Below are positions 34,656 to 45,922 of a stretch of 64,000 nt of DNA, piece after piece; position 1 is the first letter of the stretch, and each line of letters begins with the position of its first letter. The position numbers were made by a program, and so were the translations under genes. The notes under the pieces are model-generated. The model ran no database searches. It saw only the letters and a list, made by a program, of their open reading frames with translations, and had not been told where the DNA came from. The stretch spans positions 1,426,001 through 1,490,000 of the forward strand of contig OX596341.1 of the NCBI GenBank assembly GCA_951394405.1, read 5' to 3'. The DNA comes from Coprinellus micaceus (Eukaryota; Basidiomycota; Agaricomycetes; Agaricales; Psathyrellaceae).

Positions 34656-35214
34656 TCTCGAGGGGTGACCTCCCTGGCCGAACCTCCGGCGGTAACTTAT
34701 CATAGCTACCCTGAGCTCTACTGTGATACACCCACAAACCAACCTAGTATGTCGTGCTATGAAAGTGCTACGGTCCTCGCGGCTCGGCATCTGGCTCACT
34801 GTTTATTTAGCTTTGGGTACCCCTTCGTACGACCGTATCAGTCAAGCGCTCGGGATGGATGTCAGTGATATTGAATTCTTATTTAATCACACCCCTTCTG
34901 GTGAGCATCTCCCATCTGGCTAGCCTTCGGTGACAACTGAAGTCCTCACTAGGTTTATGTATACCAACTACGATGACTGCAACGATGGGCGATGACTACT
35001 TGTCCGATTTCGCAGTAGAATTATTGTAGTGAGGGGAATGACTAAATTTGTCCGTGACAAAAAATACTTTGCTCGTCGTTTACCAAGCTACCCCACCCGC
35101 CGTTCTACTTGGCTGCAGTGAAGAGGCCACCACACGGGCGGCGGCAGCGGGCGTACCCTTCGCCGGCGCCCCACCTTCCGCATTGGGGGTCGCAGGCCGA
35201 TGGGCTCTGGGACG
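34656..35214. other. Accessory gap right of the hAT-like element
   Basis: No gene recognised. A 66-codon open frame at 34723-34923 has no family resemblance I can name. Towards 35150 the sequence becomes GC-rich before the inverted AAAAGAGT repeat. Confidence 0.45.
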
Positions 35215-35315
35215 GTTGTGCCATCATCCTACTCTTTTACTCGTAATCCTACTCTTACTACCTACGGGTACGATCCCATTCCTACTTTTTTGTTCATTCC
35301 CCGTAAAAATCCTTC
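35215..35315 (-). repeat. AAAAGAGTrGGAT repeat, right copy (inverted)
   Basis: On the minus strand it reads AAAAAAGTAGGAATGGGATC, GTAGTAAGAGTAGGAT, then GAGTAAAAGAGTAGGATG, a diverged copy of the block at 32665-32765. It abuts the point where homology of the transporter pseudogene stops. Confidence 0.6.
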
Positions 35316-35845
35316 CGAACACACAAGCCACCCATCCAGCCACTTTGTTAGATTCCCAGGAGTCGGCATATCTCCCGCTTAACCCTGCGATAATGGAAAA
35401 GCAGGCGCCTTGCGTATTGTAGATAAATAGAAGCGCCAAGTTTGGAGATTCGCTCACCATCACCAAAAGTACTGCCTTTCGACCAAAACCTGCAGTTTGA
35501 TCATAAGTGAAGGGAAAAGACCTGTAGGAATAGCTGAACTGACGGTCAACGGTAGAGTTGGGTACTAGCGATGGTTACCTAGATACCAGAGTATTGCGAC
35601 TCAGTCTAGCACTATCATTCGCGTAATGATTTGTCCCTTACATCCATAAAGAAACCCTCCTAGGTTGCTGACTTGGAAAGGCGTGTCATTGAAGAAAATG
35701 ACGGGAGCACACTGTACTCACATAGCGCCTGAGAGAACACATGCTTCTCTTGCCAGAGGGCCTTGATGCCACCTTCAGGCTCTGATTTTTTTGTAAGAGG
35801 AGCGTGGCTTCGATCTGTGCTTGATGCCCTCGCGTTTGCTTTCAT
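35310..35845 (-). pseudogene. Internally deleted sugar-transporter relic
   Basis: A degenerate relative of the transporter at 22.7 kb. Block 35845-35722 matches its first exon (KSEPEGGIKALWQEKHVFSQAL, then a GTGAGT donor). Block ~35671-35643 matches exon 2 (SNLGGFLYG). Block ~35490-35459 matches exon 13 (GRKAVLL) and block ~35409-35310 matches exon 14 (IIAGLSGRYADSWES, AGWVACVF). Everything between exons 2 and 13, that is most transmembrane segments and the PESPRWL loop, is missing. So is the 3' end, cut at the AAAAGAGT repeat. It cannot make a transporter. Confidence 0.8.
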
Positions 35846-36595
35846 CGTGAAGTAGAGTTCTCGGTGGCACGGGCAGGGTATGAAAGTTCAAGTAGTTACA
35901 GCTATTTCGAAAACCGTAGACGTTTTCCAAAATTCGGGTACTCCGCCGTTCCTTATGTAAATACACAGATTTAGAATGAATGACGCAAGCCCGCCGCGCA
36001 TTACCCGCCACTTCAACCACCACCGCCGCTATTCAACCCCCTCCACCACGAACCGAGGGACGCCTTTGGTAGTATATTGATGTCCTTGGGTGCTATTCCA
36101 TGACTGAGTAGGCACATGAGGAGAAATTTCTGAGCTTTGAGGATGAATGACGTCAAGCCGCCCCAACTTGTTGTGGGTCCACTCATTCCCACGGGTGAAT
36201 GCCGGCCCTGATGCCAGAGGTGTTCAACTTGGTAACCGGGACTCGGGTCAGGTTTCAAGCTCAAGCCTTGATCTTCCATTTACTCGAGGGTACCTTCCTT
36301 GACGCGCACCACGAAGTTTGGGATCGGCCAGAGACGCCCCATCTAGCTTTCATAGGCCTCAGGGTCTCTTGAATATTGATATGGCTGAGTCACAATGCAC
36401 TGGCACATTGTTGCGGGTCCCTTCAAGGTCCCGTTGGACCTTGTGACGCCTTCCTGATACGGTTCGTGTCAAAGTGGCAAACCCTGACTAGGTCACGGTG
36501 TTAGTGCCCCTGCCGCTGTATGATACTCTCATCTCGTCTCACTTCGCACATCCAACGAAATTCTTTATCCTCGGCTGATCCAACAACCAGACAAT
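35846..36595. other. Non-coding stretch before the oxidoreductase
   Basis: About 750 bases without a recognisable gene. It would contain the former promoter of the transporter relic and the promoter of the oxidoreductase gene. Confidence 0.5.
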
Positions 36596-38171
36596 ATGGC
36601 TGGCGTCCCTGGCAGTTCTTTGGCTGAAAAAGTTTTCGGATCGGACAAGATCATTCGGGTTGGAGTGGTTGGCGCCGGCGAGGTCGCACAAACTACACAT
36701 GTGCGGACCTACATACCTCCTCATACGCAGAGCGGATTGATAATAGCGAACTCAGCTCCCAACTCTCGGGTTACTTTCCCACCTATTCCAGATCGTCGCA
36801 CTTTGCGACGTGTCACGGAAGCAACTCGATCACTGTGCATCCAAGTTCCACATCGCCAAGGAAGATCTACATACAGATTCGTAAGCTCGAGTGCATCGAG
36901 GGGTGGAAGTAGACTGAAGAATGCGAAAAATAGATCCGAGCTAGTGAAGCGCGACGACGTCGACCTTGTGCTTGTCATCGCATCCGATGAATACCACGTT
37001 CGTCTTGCCATACCTTTGAGGCTTGATGGAACTTACCGTCGAGCAGGCTAGTATCGCCGTTCAAGCCGCTGACGCGGGCAAGCACGTCTTCATTGAGAAG
37101 CCAATGTCCTTGACCATTGAAGATGCAGAACGTGTAATAAGCGCCCAAAAGCGCAACAATGTACGGCCGCTGCTTCTAGACTGGGGCCAGTGCGGCTTCA
37201 CTAAGATGCGTTCTACAGGTTATCATATGGGTAGGCTACATGCGACGATACGCCACAGCTTTTGTTGAAGCTGTTAAAGTCGTCCGCTCGATGGAGAAGA
37301 TCGAGTACGCGAGGATCAGGGACATCATTGGCTACGTGCGTTTCACTTCAACACCTTTCAGTTTTCGCCTCACAACTTTACTCAGAATCACCTCTTCGTC
37401 AACCAAAGCGGCTTCTTCCCAGTCCGATTCGCCGATGTACCTGTCGCAGCCAAAGAAGATTTCACCTCTCGTTCGAAGGCTGCCGCGGAAGCAAGTCTCG
37501 GACTGGAGCGAGCATCAAACCAAGAGGCAGTAAGTGTATGGAGACTCCTGTGCAGCTTGGGGTCTCACGACTTCTCCGCCATGCGCGAGCTCTTGGGTCC
37601 TCCAAAGGGCGTCCTCGGTGCAGGAGGACATGGCACCTGGGTTACTACCCTCTTTGATTACGGAGACTTTGTGGCGACTTACGAGACTGGACACGATTCT
37701 GTCGGGTCGTTTGACGCTCGTACGTGGGATATGCTACTCTGGGCCCCACGATACTAATCGTCAGTGCCATAGATCTCGAAGTTTACGGTGATGGGAAACG
37801 TGTCAGGGTTGACTATGATACACGTACGTGATGTTGAACGATGCCCAGCCCGCAAACTCACGACCCAGGACAGCCTATGTTAAAGGCCTCCCCATCACCC
37901 TCACCGTAGCTGAGAGCGACCAATCAGGCGGGTACACGGAGAGAGTCATTCGTCCGACCTACGAGGACTGCTGTAAGCACATTGTGGCGCCCCCACGATC
38001 TAAGCCGCTTTGGCTAAAAGCAACAATCCCCCAGATACCCTTCAATACAAGGCTCTCCACAACGCGATCGCCGAAAACGGCCCTGTAAAATGCACACCTG
38101 AAGACGCGGCCCAGGAGTTGAGAACTATAGGATTGGTCATGGATGCATTATACCCGAAGGGCGCGCTGTGA
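36596..38171 (+). CDS. Gfo/Idh/MocA-family NAD(P)-dependent oxidoreductase
   Basis: Rossmann-fold dehydrogenase of the glucose-fructose oxidoreductase / inositol dehydrogenase family. Nine exons (36596-36700, 36756-36880, 36934-36997, 37047-37160, 37219-37335, 37386-37719, 37773-37823, 37874-37972, 38035-38171) give 381 residues, normal for the family. The nucleotide-binding loop is RVGVVGAGEVAQ (about 24-35); VALCDVSRKQL follows the second strand; the hallmark E-K-P is in GKHVFIEKPMSL, and the catalytic region includes VGYMRRYATAF and GSHDFSAMRELLG. The C-terminal domain carries LPITLTVAESDQSGGY. The substrate (sugar or polyol) cannot be told. The neighbouring accessory region gives no pathway clue. 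Confidence 0.92.
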
Positions 38172-39514
38172 CGCAACGGGCGACGGAAGCTAAATGATAC
38201 CATGTAGGGTGGATGCATATCCTTGGAGTATGAAGTAATGCTGGGGCTATCTCGGATAACCACTGAAGGACGCTTTGACCGCTCGGTTAGCACTTGTGCC
38301 CGATCGTCGCCCAAAGTCGTTAACGTTTTGCCATCACTACGAGTTACGTTTCCCAAAACGCCAGCGGGAACTTGATTTGCTTCAAAAGGCATTGCACAGA
38401 ATCTTCCGTGGATCCCACTGAGCACCTGCCAATACTGGACAATTGGGTCAAACAAAATATGTTTGAGTTCTGCGCAGAACGTGTATGCGAGGCGAAGAAC
38501 AAAGAGATTCCGTCATAAGTGACGTTCCGTGGGGCTCTTCACCCGCCTTCCGACCACCCCAGTCTTTAGGTCTTCTTCAAAGTTGAAATCATGCTCTCAC
38601 TACGGGCAAGAGGAGGAATCTCTAGCGAGTATCAAGTTAATCCTGAGAGGACCGGGTTTTTTTATCCCAACCATAATCCAGTCTTAATCCTGACTCGTGC
38701 ATAAGACAATTATGCCCGGTCGGCATCAGATCCTAGGAGCCCTCTGATTGGCTAATTAAGACAGGGATAAGTGATTTATCGTGAAGGTCAACAAGATACG
38801 CATTCGCTTTGCATAAATTACTATTCGCTGAGAGTATGCCCGGTACACATTCCCCCCTTTGCCCGTAGTGTCTTGACTCGGTGTTCCCTTACTCGGATCG
38901 GGGGTGGCCTGCCCCAAGACACCTTGTGAGTAGGAATAATGACTAGCCAATCGTACGTAAATGATAGAACGCTACGTCCGTCCTTGTGTCTATCATCACG
39001 AAAGCTGCTCGATTGTGCGGCTGTCATTTAAGCGCCCGGCGGTCCCATCTCGGCCCCGAAAGAGTCCGACGTTCCCACGCACTGGGCGCCTATTAAAAAA
39101 ACAAATTCATCCCTCACCGCCGATCCGGATCTGCGACTCTTGGAACTCTTGGCCTTGGGGCTCGATGTATATCAACTTAAAGGACTGTTGGATTGCGCTG
39201 GATGGCATCTGGAACGTTCTCGTGGCTCCAACCGCCATTTTCCTTACCAAATCGGAATACGAGACCCCTTCTCATTCAAATGCCCCTCCGTATAAGTCTG
39301 AATCGATAAAGACCTTAGGGCAATATTTTGGACGTGGGGGTGTTACACGCGGAAAGTTCCGATGGTTTCCGCCAATCTAGATGTGTTGAAGGATGTGATA
39401 TCGCGATTTTTGAAGTTAATTTCAACTTTGGAGCCCCGCTTCAGACCCTCCCTTCCTCGTACCTCTCTGAGTCGGTTCTTCGTCCAAAAATGAACCCTCT
39501 AAGACCAAAACATT
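38172..39514. other. Non-coding stretch upstream of the tRNA
   Basis: About 1.3 kb with no gene I can support on either strand. No terminal repeats or long open frames stand out. Confidence 0.5.
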
Positions 39515-39618
39515 TGACGAGAGTGGGATTCGAACCCACGCCCTTTCGGACCAGATTTAGAGGACATCGAATGTCCTGGTCCTTAGTCTGGCGCCTTAGA
39601 CCGCTCGGCCATCTCGCC
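39515..39618 (-). tRNA. tRNA-Leu(AAG) with intron
   Basis: On the minus strand the acceptor GGCGAGA pairs with TCTCGTC (one G-T pair) and the A box reads TGGCCGAGCGG. The anticodon stem CCAGA/TCTGG encloses CTAAG, giving anticodon AAG. About 24 bases follow position 37 as an intron; a long variable arm (TCCGAAAGGGCGT) and T arm GGGTTCGAATCCC come next. This is a class II leucine tRNA. The discriminator base is A and a short T run lies just downstream. Confidence 0.93.
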
Positions 39619-40468
39619 TGGTTGGTTTAGGTAAAGAGCAATGTATTGTCCCCACTTTGTTGTGGAGGTATTTCTCTGCTTTCAGTGTCGATCGAGGGAC
39701 ATGGAGTGTGCCGAAGAGGGGGCGCAATGCGCCCGCAGCCGATAGTCAACGGAAGGTCCTTGGAAACTAACTCCTTCTATAGACTTTCAATTCATTGTCC
39801 ACCAAGAGAATTTCTCAATGTAGGTCGGATTGGACGTACGATCCGCTCGGACTATCCCAAGAACCTTCCCTCATCGGGGTGACTCTCTCCACACGGAGCC
39901 CCGACTTCCAATTTCGTTCAACCCCAATCTGACGTCGGAAGTAGGTGAGCGCGGTGTGAAAATATCGTTCACGCGTCTTGTAACGCCTCCTTGCGTTTGG
40001 GTCATACGCGGCAAATTCCGGTGGAATTTAAGCGCCAAAGTCGCCCATACAAACCAATTCCAGATTTCCCGGTTTAGCCCCTCCTCCGACCTAGAAGGAG
40101 ACCAGGGTGGTCAGGGATAGGAAGTCCGTTCACAATTCCGTATTTTTACCCCTCCGCCCGTTCGATCTACACGGCACCTTCGCAATGTGCATGTGAAGAT
40201 CCCATGTTCCTTCCTCCCTTCACGGCACTTAATGCATGAAGTTCGCTTCAAGCTCGCGGATCGGCCAATGCGGAGATCTGTTACGTGGATACACTGGACG
40301 CTGAGAGCAACTCATTGAGTTGGATCTAGGAAATCAAATCACCGTCTGTAATGAACGTGCCCGCAGGGACTATTTTGCATATATCCTTAATTGCCTCCGC
40401 CATGCGTATAAAAGCCTGGCGGGCCCTTCAATGGTGGTACATATTCCATCCCTGCACACCCTGAAGAC
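39619..40468. other. Stretch between tRNA and HAD gene
   Basis: About 850 bases, no gene recognised. The last 65 bases contain the core promoter of the HAD gene, including a TATAAAAG box. Confidence 0.5.
40407..40414 (+). promoter_or_regulatory. TATA box of the HAD gene
   Basis: TATAAAAG lies 62 bases upstream of the ATG at 40469, a good position for a fungal core promoter. Confidence 0.55.
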
Positions 40469-41588
40469 ATGCCTACACGCGTTGTCCTAGTGAGGACAGT
40501 GTATGTCACGCCCTGTGCCGGTCCCTGAATGGCCCTGATAGCCCTATCTCACAACGGATCTAGGTTTTTCAACTTGGACGGAACCCTGATTGATTCGACC
40601 GCCGGCGTTGAAGGAGCCTGGAAGGAATTTGAAAAGACATACCCGCAAATCGATGCCGCCAATGTCTTGGGTTGTAAGTCGCATCATACCTACACGGTCT
40701 GCCCAACGACGCTGACGCAACACGCGACGTAGCCTCCCATGGAATATGTACTATCGAGAATCTCCGAAACCATTGCGGTATCGAAGATCCGGAACTGCTC
40801 GCCGTAAGCCAGGTTTTCTTGGTATTAAACATGGTTTGCTGATCTCTTCGGCTCCGCGTCAAGAGCGAAGCTGTACGCTTTGACAACGCGGTCGTGACCG
40901 CGGTTGATGGTGTACCTGGGGTTGTTTGCCTGCCAGGAGTCGAGAAAGCGATGAAGGACGTCGTACGTACTGCGCCAGCCAAGCACCAGTTTATCCCCAG
41001 CTGACGGGGTGGCGATTTGACCTCCAACAGTTCTGCGACGGTCTGAGCATTCCAGCACCGTATTGGGCGATCTGCACCTCGTCCACTCAGGCTTACTCCA
41101 CAGAGGCATTGAATAGCTTGGACCTGCCTATCCCAGACGTTCTGGTGTCTAGCGAGCTCGTTGAAAGGGGGAAACCATTGTCAGTGCATCTGTCCCACCT
41201 TCACGGCCCACCCGGACTGATTTTCCTTACCCAGCCCGGATCCCTATGTCTTGGCGGCGAGGTTGTGCGAAGTGGCTACTTGTAATTGTAAGTGAAGTGC
41301 AGATCGACGGGTCGAACCAGGGTAACGGAGTACCCCTAGGTGTTGCCATCGAGGATTCGCCAAATGGCATACGCAGTGCCCAAGCAGCAGGCTGCCAGAC
41401 CATTGGTCTACTCACGTCACACACTCGTGGGCAGATCGAGGCGGTGAAACCAGACTGGATAGTCCAAGACCTCTCTGAGTGAGTGAAAAGTCACCTTCCA
41501 GTTCGATCGCTCACTCACTGCTTCTACTAGGGTCACTTTTGCCATCACTGAGAATAGCGTCGAGATTACTTTTGAGGAGGAAGCTTGA
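40469..41588 (+). CDS. HAD-superfamily phosphatase-like protein, nucleophile replaced
   Basis: Resembles the sugar- or glycerol-phosphate phosphatase group of HAD hydrolases (DOG/GPP-like). Eight exons (40469-40500, 40564-40673, 40733-40803, 40864-40962, 41031-41179, 41235-41287, 41340-41478, 41531-41588) give 236 residues. Motif I reads FFNLDGTLIDS: the first Asp of D-x-D-G-T, the phosphoryl-accepting nucleophile, is Asn14 (codon AAC). Later motifs are present: WAICTSST (II), the Lys of ERGKPFPDPYVLAA (III) and CVAIEDSPNGIRSA (IV). Exon 5 could start earlier, at 41001, but that would need a 38-base intron. With Asn14 the enzyme is probably inactive or strongly impaired. Intron phases are otherwise clean, so it is not a decayed pseudogene. 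Confidence 0.87.
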
Positions 41589-42014
41589 GGTCCTGTATGC
41601 TTACCGTAGAGTTCCGGTATATTGTGATGGTATTGCGGTGATATTGCGGTGATAAACCTAGTCGGAATTCCTAGTTGAACCCTCGCCCATGGGCGGATAC
41701 ATCAGGACATCGTAGCGAAACGCAAGTGGGACCCTGGAAGCTGCACACAATCAAAGTCGCGCGCTTTGACGCCCAAAACTCCGCTATGATCCGAGCTAGC
41801 CCGGCTCCTCACGAGAATAAGCGCCCAAGACCTGACCTCGACCTCATCTCCAACTCCCCTCTCACCTCTTGCCCTCGGTCAAGCGCTGACCGCAGTATCC
41901 AGCATGGTGCAGCAACAGTGCTCCCATATTCCCACTGGCAGAGAACAATGGGAAATATGAATAGGGCCCCCAAATCAGTCGATTCTTGATGGCGATGCCA
42001 TTGCGGCCGAAGCC
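41589..42014. other. Upstream region of GTPase A
   Basis: About 430 bases with no recognised gene; should hold the HAD 3' end and the GTPase promoter. Confidence 0.5.
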
Positions 42015-43821
42015 ATGAGGCGGCCACGCATCTCTGAACCCGACGACCACCCCCACATTCCCCAGTCCCTCGCCCGCCCTCCAGCAACTTCAAAGATGGT
42101 AAGGAGTGTCACTATAGCGGCACCATCGCAGATAATGACGCCAACCTCGTTGTCCTTGAAGGACCAGGCGGCCGACGAGCGCTTTATTCTGTACGTCATA
42201 ACCCGATATCGGAGATTCTCTCTATTCAATTGCGTCGACTCTACAGGGTTCTGGGTCAAAACGGGGTTGGAAAGTCAAGCGTGAGTGGTCGAAAAATTGC
42301 CTAGGATTGGAGGAATAGAGCTCACGCAAAGGGGGATTCGACAGTTCATCAACACCGTTAGCAATTCACCACTCCGCATCGGCAGCGCTCTTGCAAGTTC
42401 AGCAGAGAAAGTCGAAATATCCCTCCCGTTCTTCATCGATGGCCAATGCTTCCGACTCGTCGATACCCCAGGGTACGACGAAAACTCTCAAAAGAGCGAA
42501 ACAGACGTTCTCAACACCATATCATCGTTCCTGGCATCTGAGTGCGTGAACTTTCTCTCTCGTTCTCACCCTCTTCAAACTGACAATTACATTCTTCAGA
42601 TACACCAATGGAAAGCAGTTAGCCGGCGTCATATACATCCACAGTATTGCATCGACCCGAATGGGGAGCACCAGTCGACGTAATGTCACCATGTTCCAAA
42701 AGCTCTGTGGGAGGCGGGGATTGCGCAACGCCGCTATTATCACGACTCGGTGGGACCAAGTCAAAGGCAGCACTGCAACTGCTCGCGAAACGGAGCTTCG
42801 AACGAAATCGACCCTCTTCAAGTACCTCCTCGATAACGGCGCGACACTCTTTCGTTACGACCGCACTCAGGGACTTATCGCCGCCCAGACCATCGTACGA
42901 CACTTCCTCAGCACTAGCCCAATGCCCTTGCTCATTCAAAGAGAAATGGTGGACGAGGGAAAGCTCATTGCGGAGACGACCGCCGGGATCGAGCTTCAAA
43001 AGGACTTCCGGAAGCGTATGGAGGAGTCACACAAGACGATGCGCCAGTTGAAGGAGGAGTTCCACGACCTCAAGACTGAAAACGACATCCCCGCTGCAAA
43101 GGATGTTCGGAAGGAGATGGTCAACGTCAAGGAAAGGTTTGACAAGGTCCGAGAGGACTGCCGCAAGTTGACTGCCATTAAGACCGCACCTCAGTCGATG
43201 AGAATCCTTATCTCACCTACTCCCCAGTCTGCCCCTGTAGCGATTGCTGGATCTACCAGCGGTGCCCCTGTGGTGACAGGTCGATCGACGCCGACTGCAC
43301 AAATCCAGGGCGCCCAGACCCCGGCACCGTCTTCCCGTCCCAGGTCGAGAGTCAACAGCCTGGGCACTATCCCGGCCCTACCGCCGACTGGCACCCCGAG
43401 CAAGTCCCGCTCTCGGTCTCGATCTCGCGCCAACAGTTATGGATCCATTCCAGCACTTCCCCCTAATCCCCCTGGCATGGTCACTTCCACCCCCCTGGAC
43501 AAAGGCAAGGGGAGAGAAATTACCCCGATCGATACTCAGCCGCAAGTCACATTCACTCGACCTCGAGCGACTTCGCTTAGTAGACGTCCTTCTCGCCGGG
43601 AATCGAGTGCTCCGCCCGCGACCCGGCACAGGAGGGACTCTGGCGCGGCTCGTCATCGTGACGAAGATGTCCGTACTGCCGTGCGCCACTCGAGTAGTAG
43701 GAGGAGGTCGAAGGGTGGGGAAGATCACAGTTGGGATGAACTGCGTACCCTTCTCTTCGTCGGGGTCCTTTTACTTGTTCTGGTCCCCATGATTCAAAAA
43801 TCTAGATCAGTGGCATATTAA
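42015..43821 (+). CDS. P-loop GTPase A, GIMAP/AIG1-like, tail-anchored
   Basis: Exons 42015-42190, 42247-42280, 42345-42541 and 42600-43821 give 542 residues. The G domain has P-loop VLGQNGVGKSSFIN (about residues 59-72), G3 in LVDTPGYD and a G4-like TTRWDQV. A coiled coil follows (about 240-300, MRQLKEEFHDLKTEND, VRKEMVNVKERFDKVREDC). Then comes a Ser/Arg/Pro-rich linker in which SRSRxNSxGxIPALPP occurs twice. The last 25 residues contain a hydrophobic segment (LLFVGVLLLVLVPMI) and a short basic end, a tail-anchor layout. Septin/GIMAP-type GTPases share this plan; the exact role is unknown. The P-loop sits on its own 34-base exon, as in the paralogue at 57 kb. The start codon is the first in-frame ATG. 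Confidence 0.88.
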
Positions 43822-44159
43822 TTGCAAAGGATGCTCCCCTAGACGCGAACTACTCTTTATTCTTGCCCCTTTTCTCTTTGGATACCGATGTCACTGAAAC
43901 GAGTTGATGACTTGGACGTGGGAGGAAACAACCTGTAAATGGCCTTGTAGTGTATACTGACGACTTATTTATGATGTATCTACGATTTTCTGTACCAATA
44001 CCCGTTATCATACCCCTTTTCTCGTTCTGTTGATGACATCTTGGCAAACGGAACGGACGTGGTGTTCTATACACACCTCTCAATGATATGTCCTTGCCGC
44101 GACCCCCAGCGAGCTATGGTATCCGACTCTTCGATGATATGCCTCTGGAGAACGATATA
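43822..44159. other. Convergent intergenic region
   Basis: About 340 bases between the stops of GTPase A (+) and RRP41 (-). No gene seen. Confidence 0.5.
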
Positions 44160-45034
44160 TTAATCCATAATGACGTCGTCGTCTGCCTTGTGGCCTTTTG
44201 TAACTGGTTCTGCCATCGCAATTAATCTCGACGCTCTCGAGAGAACCGCCTCCTTCATCTCTTGGTGCAAGATCTTTCCCGCATCCCTCGCCAAGTTCAG
44301 AATCTCCTCGAACCTTTCCACGTGTAACCTCGTCTCCATCGTCACTAGCACAACTTTCTTCGTCTTGGGCATCACTGCGACTGTGACGTGAGGAATGTCG
44401 TTCTCTTCAAGAGTGCTCAGATCGAGCATCGGTGAGGTCGAGTGTACACCACCCGTTATTGCGCAGACGAAGTCCGTCATGGGGATCCCGGCATTGATGA
44501 GGGCAAGAGTCGTAGCGTTTATACAAGCCTGGAGGGTGCTGCCATCTTGTTGTAGGACTTGGACGTAGATGTCGATTTGGGAACGAGGGTACAGGTTGGT
44601 TTTGACTACAGGCTCGAAGGTGGATTTGATAGTCGCTGCAAATTCAAGCACGCGCCTTTGGCACTGTCAGGGCTCTTCCTCAAGATAGGAGGAGCCGGCT
44701 ACGCACTTGTCTCCGCGCATTCGTTTTCTCCGCTCCCCCGTGCTAAAAGACGCGACGACAACCTCAACGTTGATGTTGGCTCTGTCGTGGAACGTATGGG
44801 ACCGCATCTTCGCCTCCCGAGGGCCGTGGACCGAGACGAGGACCTGTGTCAGGCCATGCGAGATCAGGGCAGACCCATCGGCTTCGCCATGACGAGAGAG
44901 GTCGATTGTCAAATCTCGAAGTTCGTATTGGCGACGACCGTCTGACCGAAAACCTGCGTCGTTTAGAACTTCAATCCTTGATCCCTGGGTAAGTTAGACT
45001 GATATGCTCGGATTCAAGTAACCCAACACACCAT
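44160..45034 (-). CDS. RRP41: Exosome complex subunit Rrp41/Ski6
   Basis: RNase PH-fold subunit of the exosome ring, which threads RNA to Rrp44/Dis3; nuclear and cytoplasmic. Coding parts 45034-45032, 44984-44707 and 44655-44160 give 258 residues, as expected. The N-terminus reads GSRIEVLNDAGFRSDGRR, followed by MRSHTFHDRANINVEVV (a family landmark), then IDIYVQVLQQDGSTLQACINA and CAITGG. The first coding exon would be the ATG alone: it is the only in-frame start with a GT donor that joins GSRIEV in phase. The C-terminal tail is acidic (DDDVIMD). Confidence 0.92.
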
Positions 45035-45922
45035 CTGAATTCGAAGTACGGTAGTTCGAGGTGAAGACCGAAAAGCCTCAGCGGCCCCAAAGGTGGTAGG
45101 GTTATGGTTTCTGTGATCGCTGCAAGGGCGCCTAAAATCGTGATGGACGGACCCCTCTACCCAATTCAACCAATTTGAACATGACCACCACATCCTTTAC
45201 CTCAAATACAGATGCATAGGGCTGGGTGGCGTTAAATATCAAGAGTAGAACGCGTCTAGGGTAAACAAAAAAAACATGCGATTAGCAACAATCGAGACAG
45301 TTTCTGCCGTTTAATGAGGGCTCTGAGTCTCTCGAGAAGATCCGAGGGAGCTCGAGGGCTCAGCATGAAGCGCCTCGTATATGAGGTCAAAGGCACCAAG
45401 CTCAGACGGCGCCTGTACAATGTGCCTTTCGACTGATACGTGATTTTCTACTTATAGAGGGGTCTATCGACAGCCAGACAGGAGGAGGCCTTTGGATCTC
45501 GTACAGCATCCGCGTACATTTCGGCCATTCTTATCGTCCGTATCGCAACTCCCATTGTCAAGAGATGCTCAACTTGATCGTCTATTGAGACGCTCGCAGC
45601 AGGAAGGGTGAGCCAGTGCGCTACAGCTCCTCGTCGGACCGCCTCGAGGCTCGAGCTACTTCGGGAAGTCGTAAGAATTTGGAAATCAAGGATTGCATCC
45701 ACGCCGGCGCTTTGACATACCTGAATGGGTTATGGGAATCGATATCTCGCTATCTTCTTACTCGCAGCGTCCATGCGGTCCTTTAGCACTTTCTTATCAC
45801 CCCTGATGGCAGTAATATAGGCTCCTGGGTATAGAAGTGGCTCTTGGACCAGGCGTTTGTGGTTCAGGCCTTCGACATCCTCCCTCCCTTCCCTTCATCC
45901 CCCCACCTTAAGGGTGAGCGTC
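45035..45922. other. Divergent region RRP41/permease
   Basis: About 890 bases. An 84-codon open frame lies on the minus strand (45448-45702), but it has no motif and no clear splice partners, so I do not call a gene. Promoters of RRP41 (-) and the permease (+) must lie here. Confidence 0.45.

Noticed and set aside
34723..34923. 66-codon open frame right of the hAT-like element
   Set aside because: A weak helical pattern (YDRISQALGMDVSDIEFLF) hints at an old gene fragment, but nothing supports a gene.
37508..37554. Intron after QEA in the oxidoreductase (GTAAGTGTATGG donor)
   Set aside because: Although the donor looks good, the downstream acceptor shifts the frame, whereas reading straight through gives VSVWRLLCSLGSHDFSAM, which fits the family.
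45448..45702. 84-codon minus-strand open frame upstream of RRP41
   Set aside because: No homology I can name and no splice partners; it may be chance.
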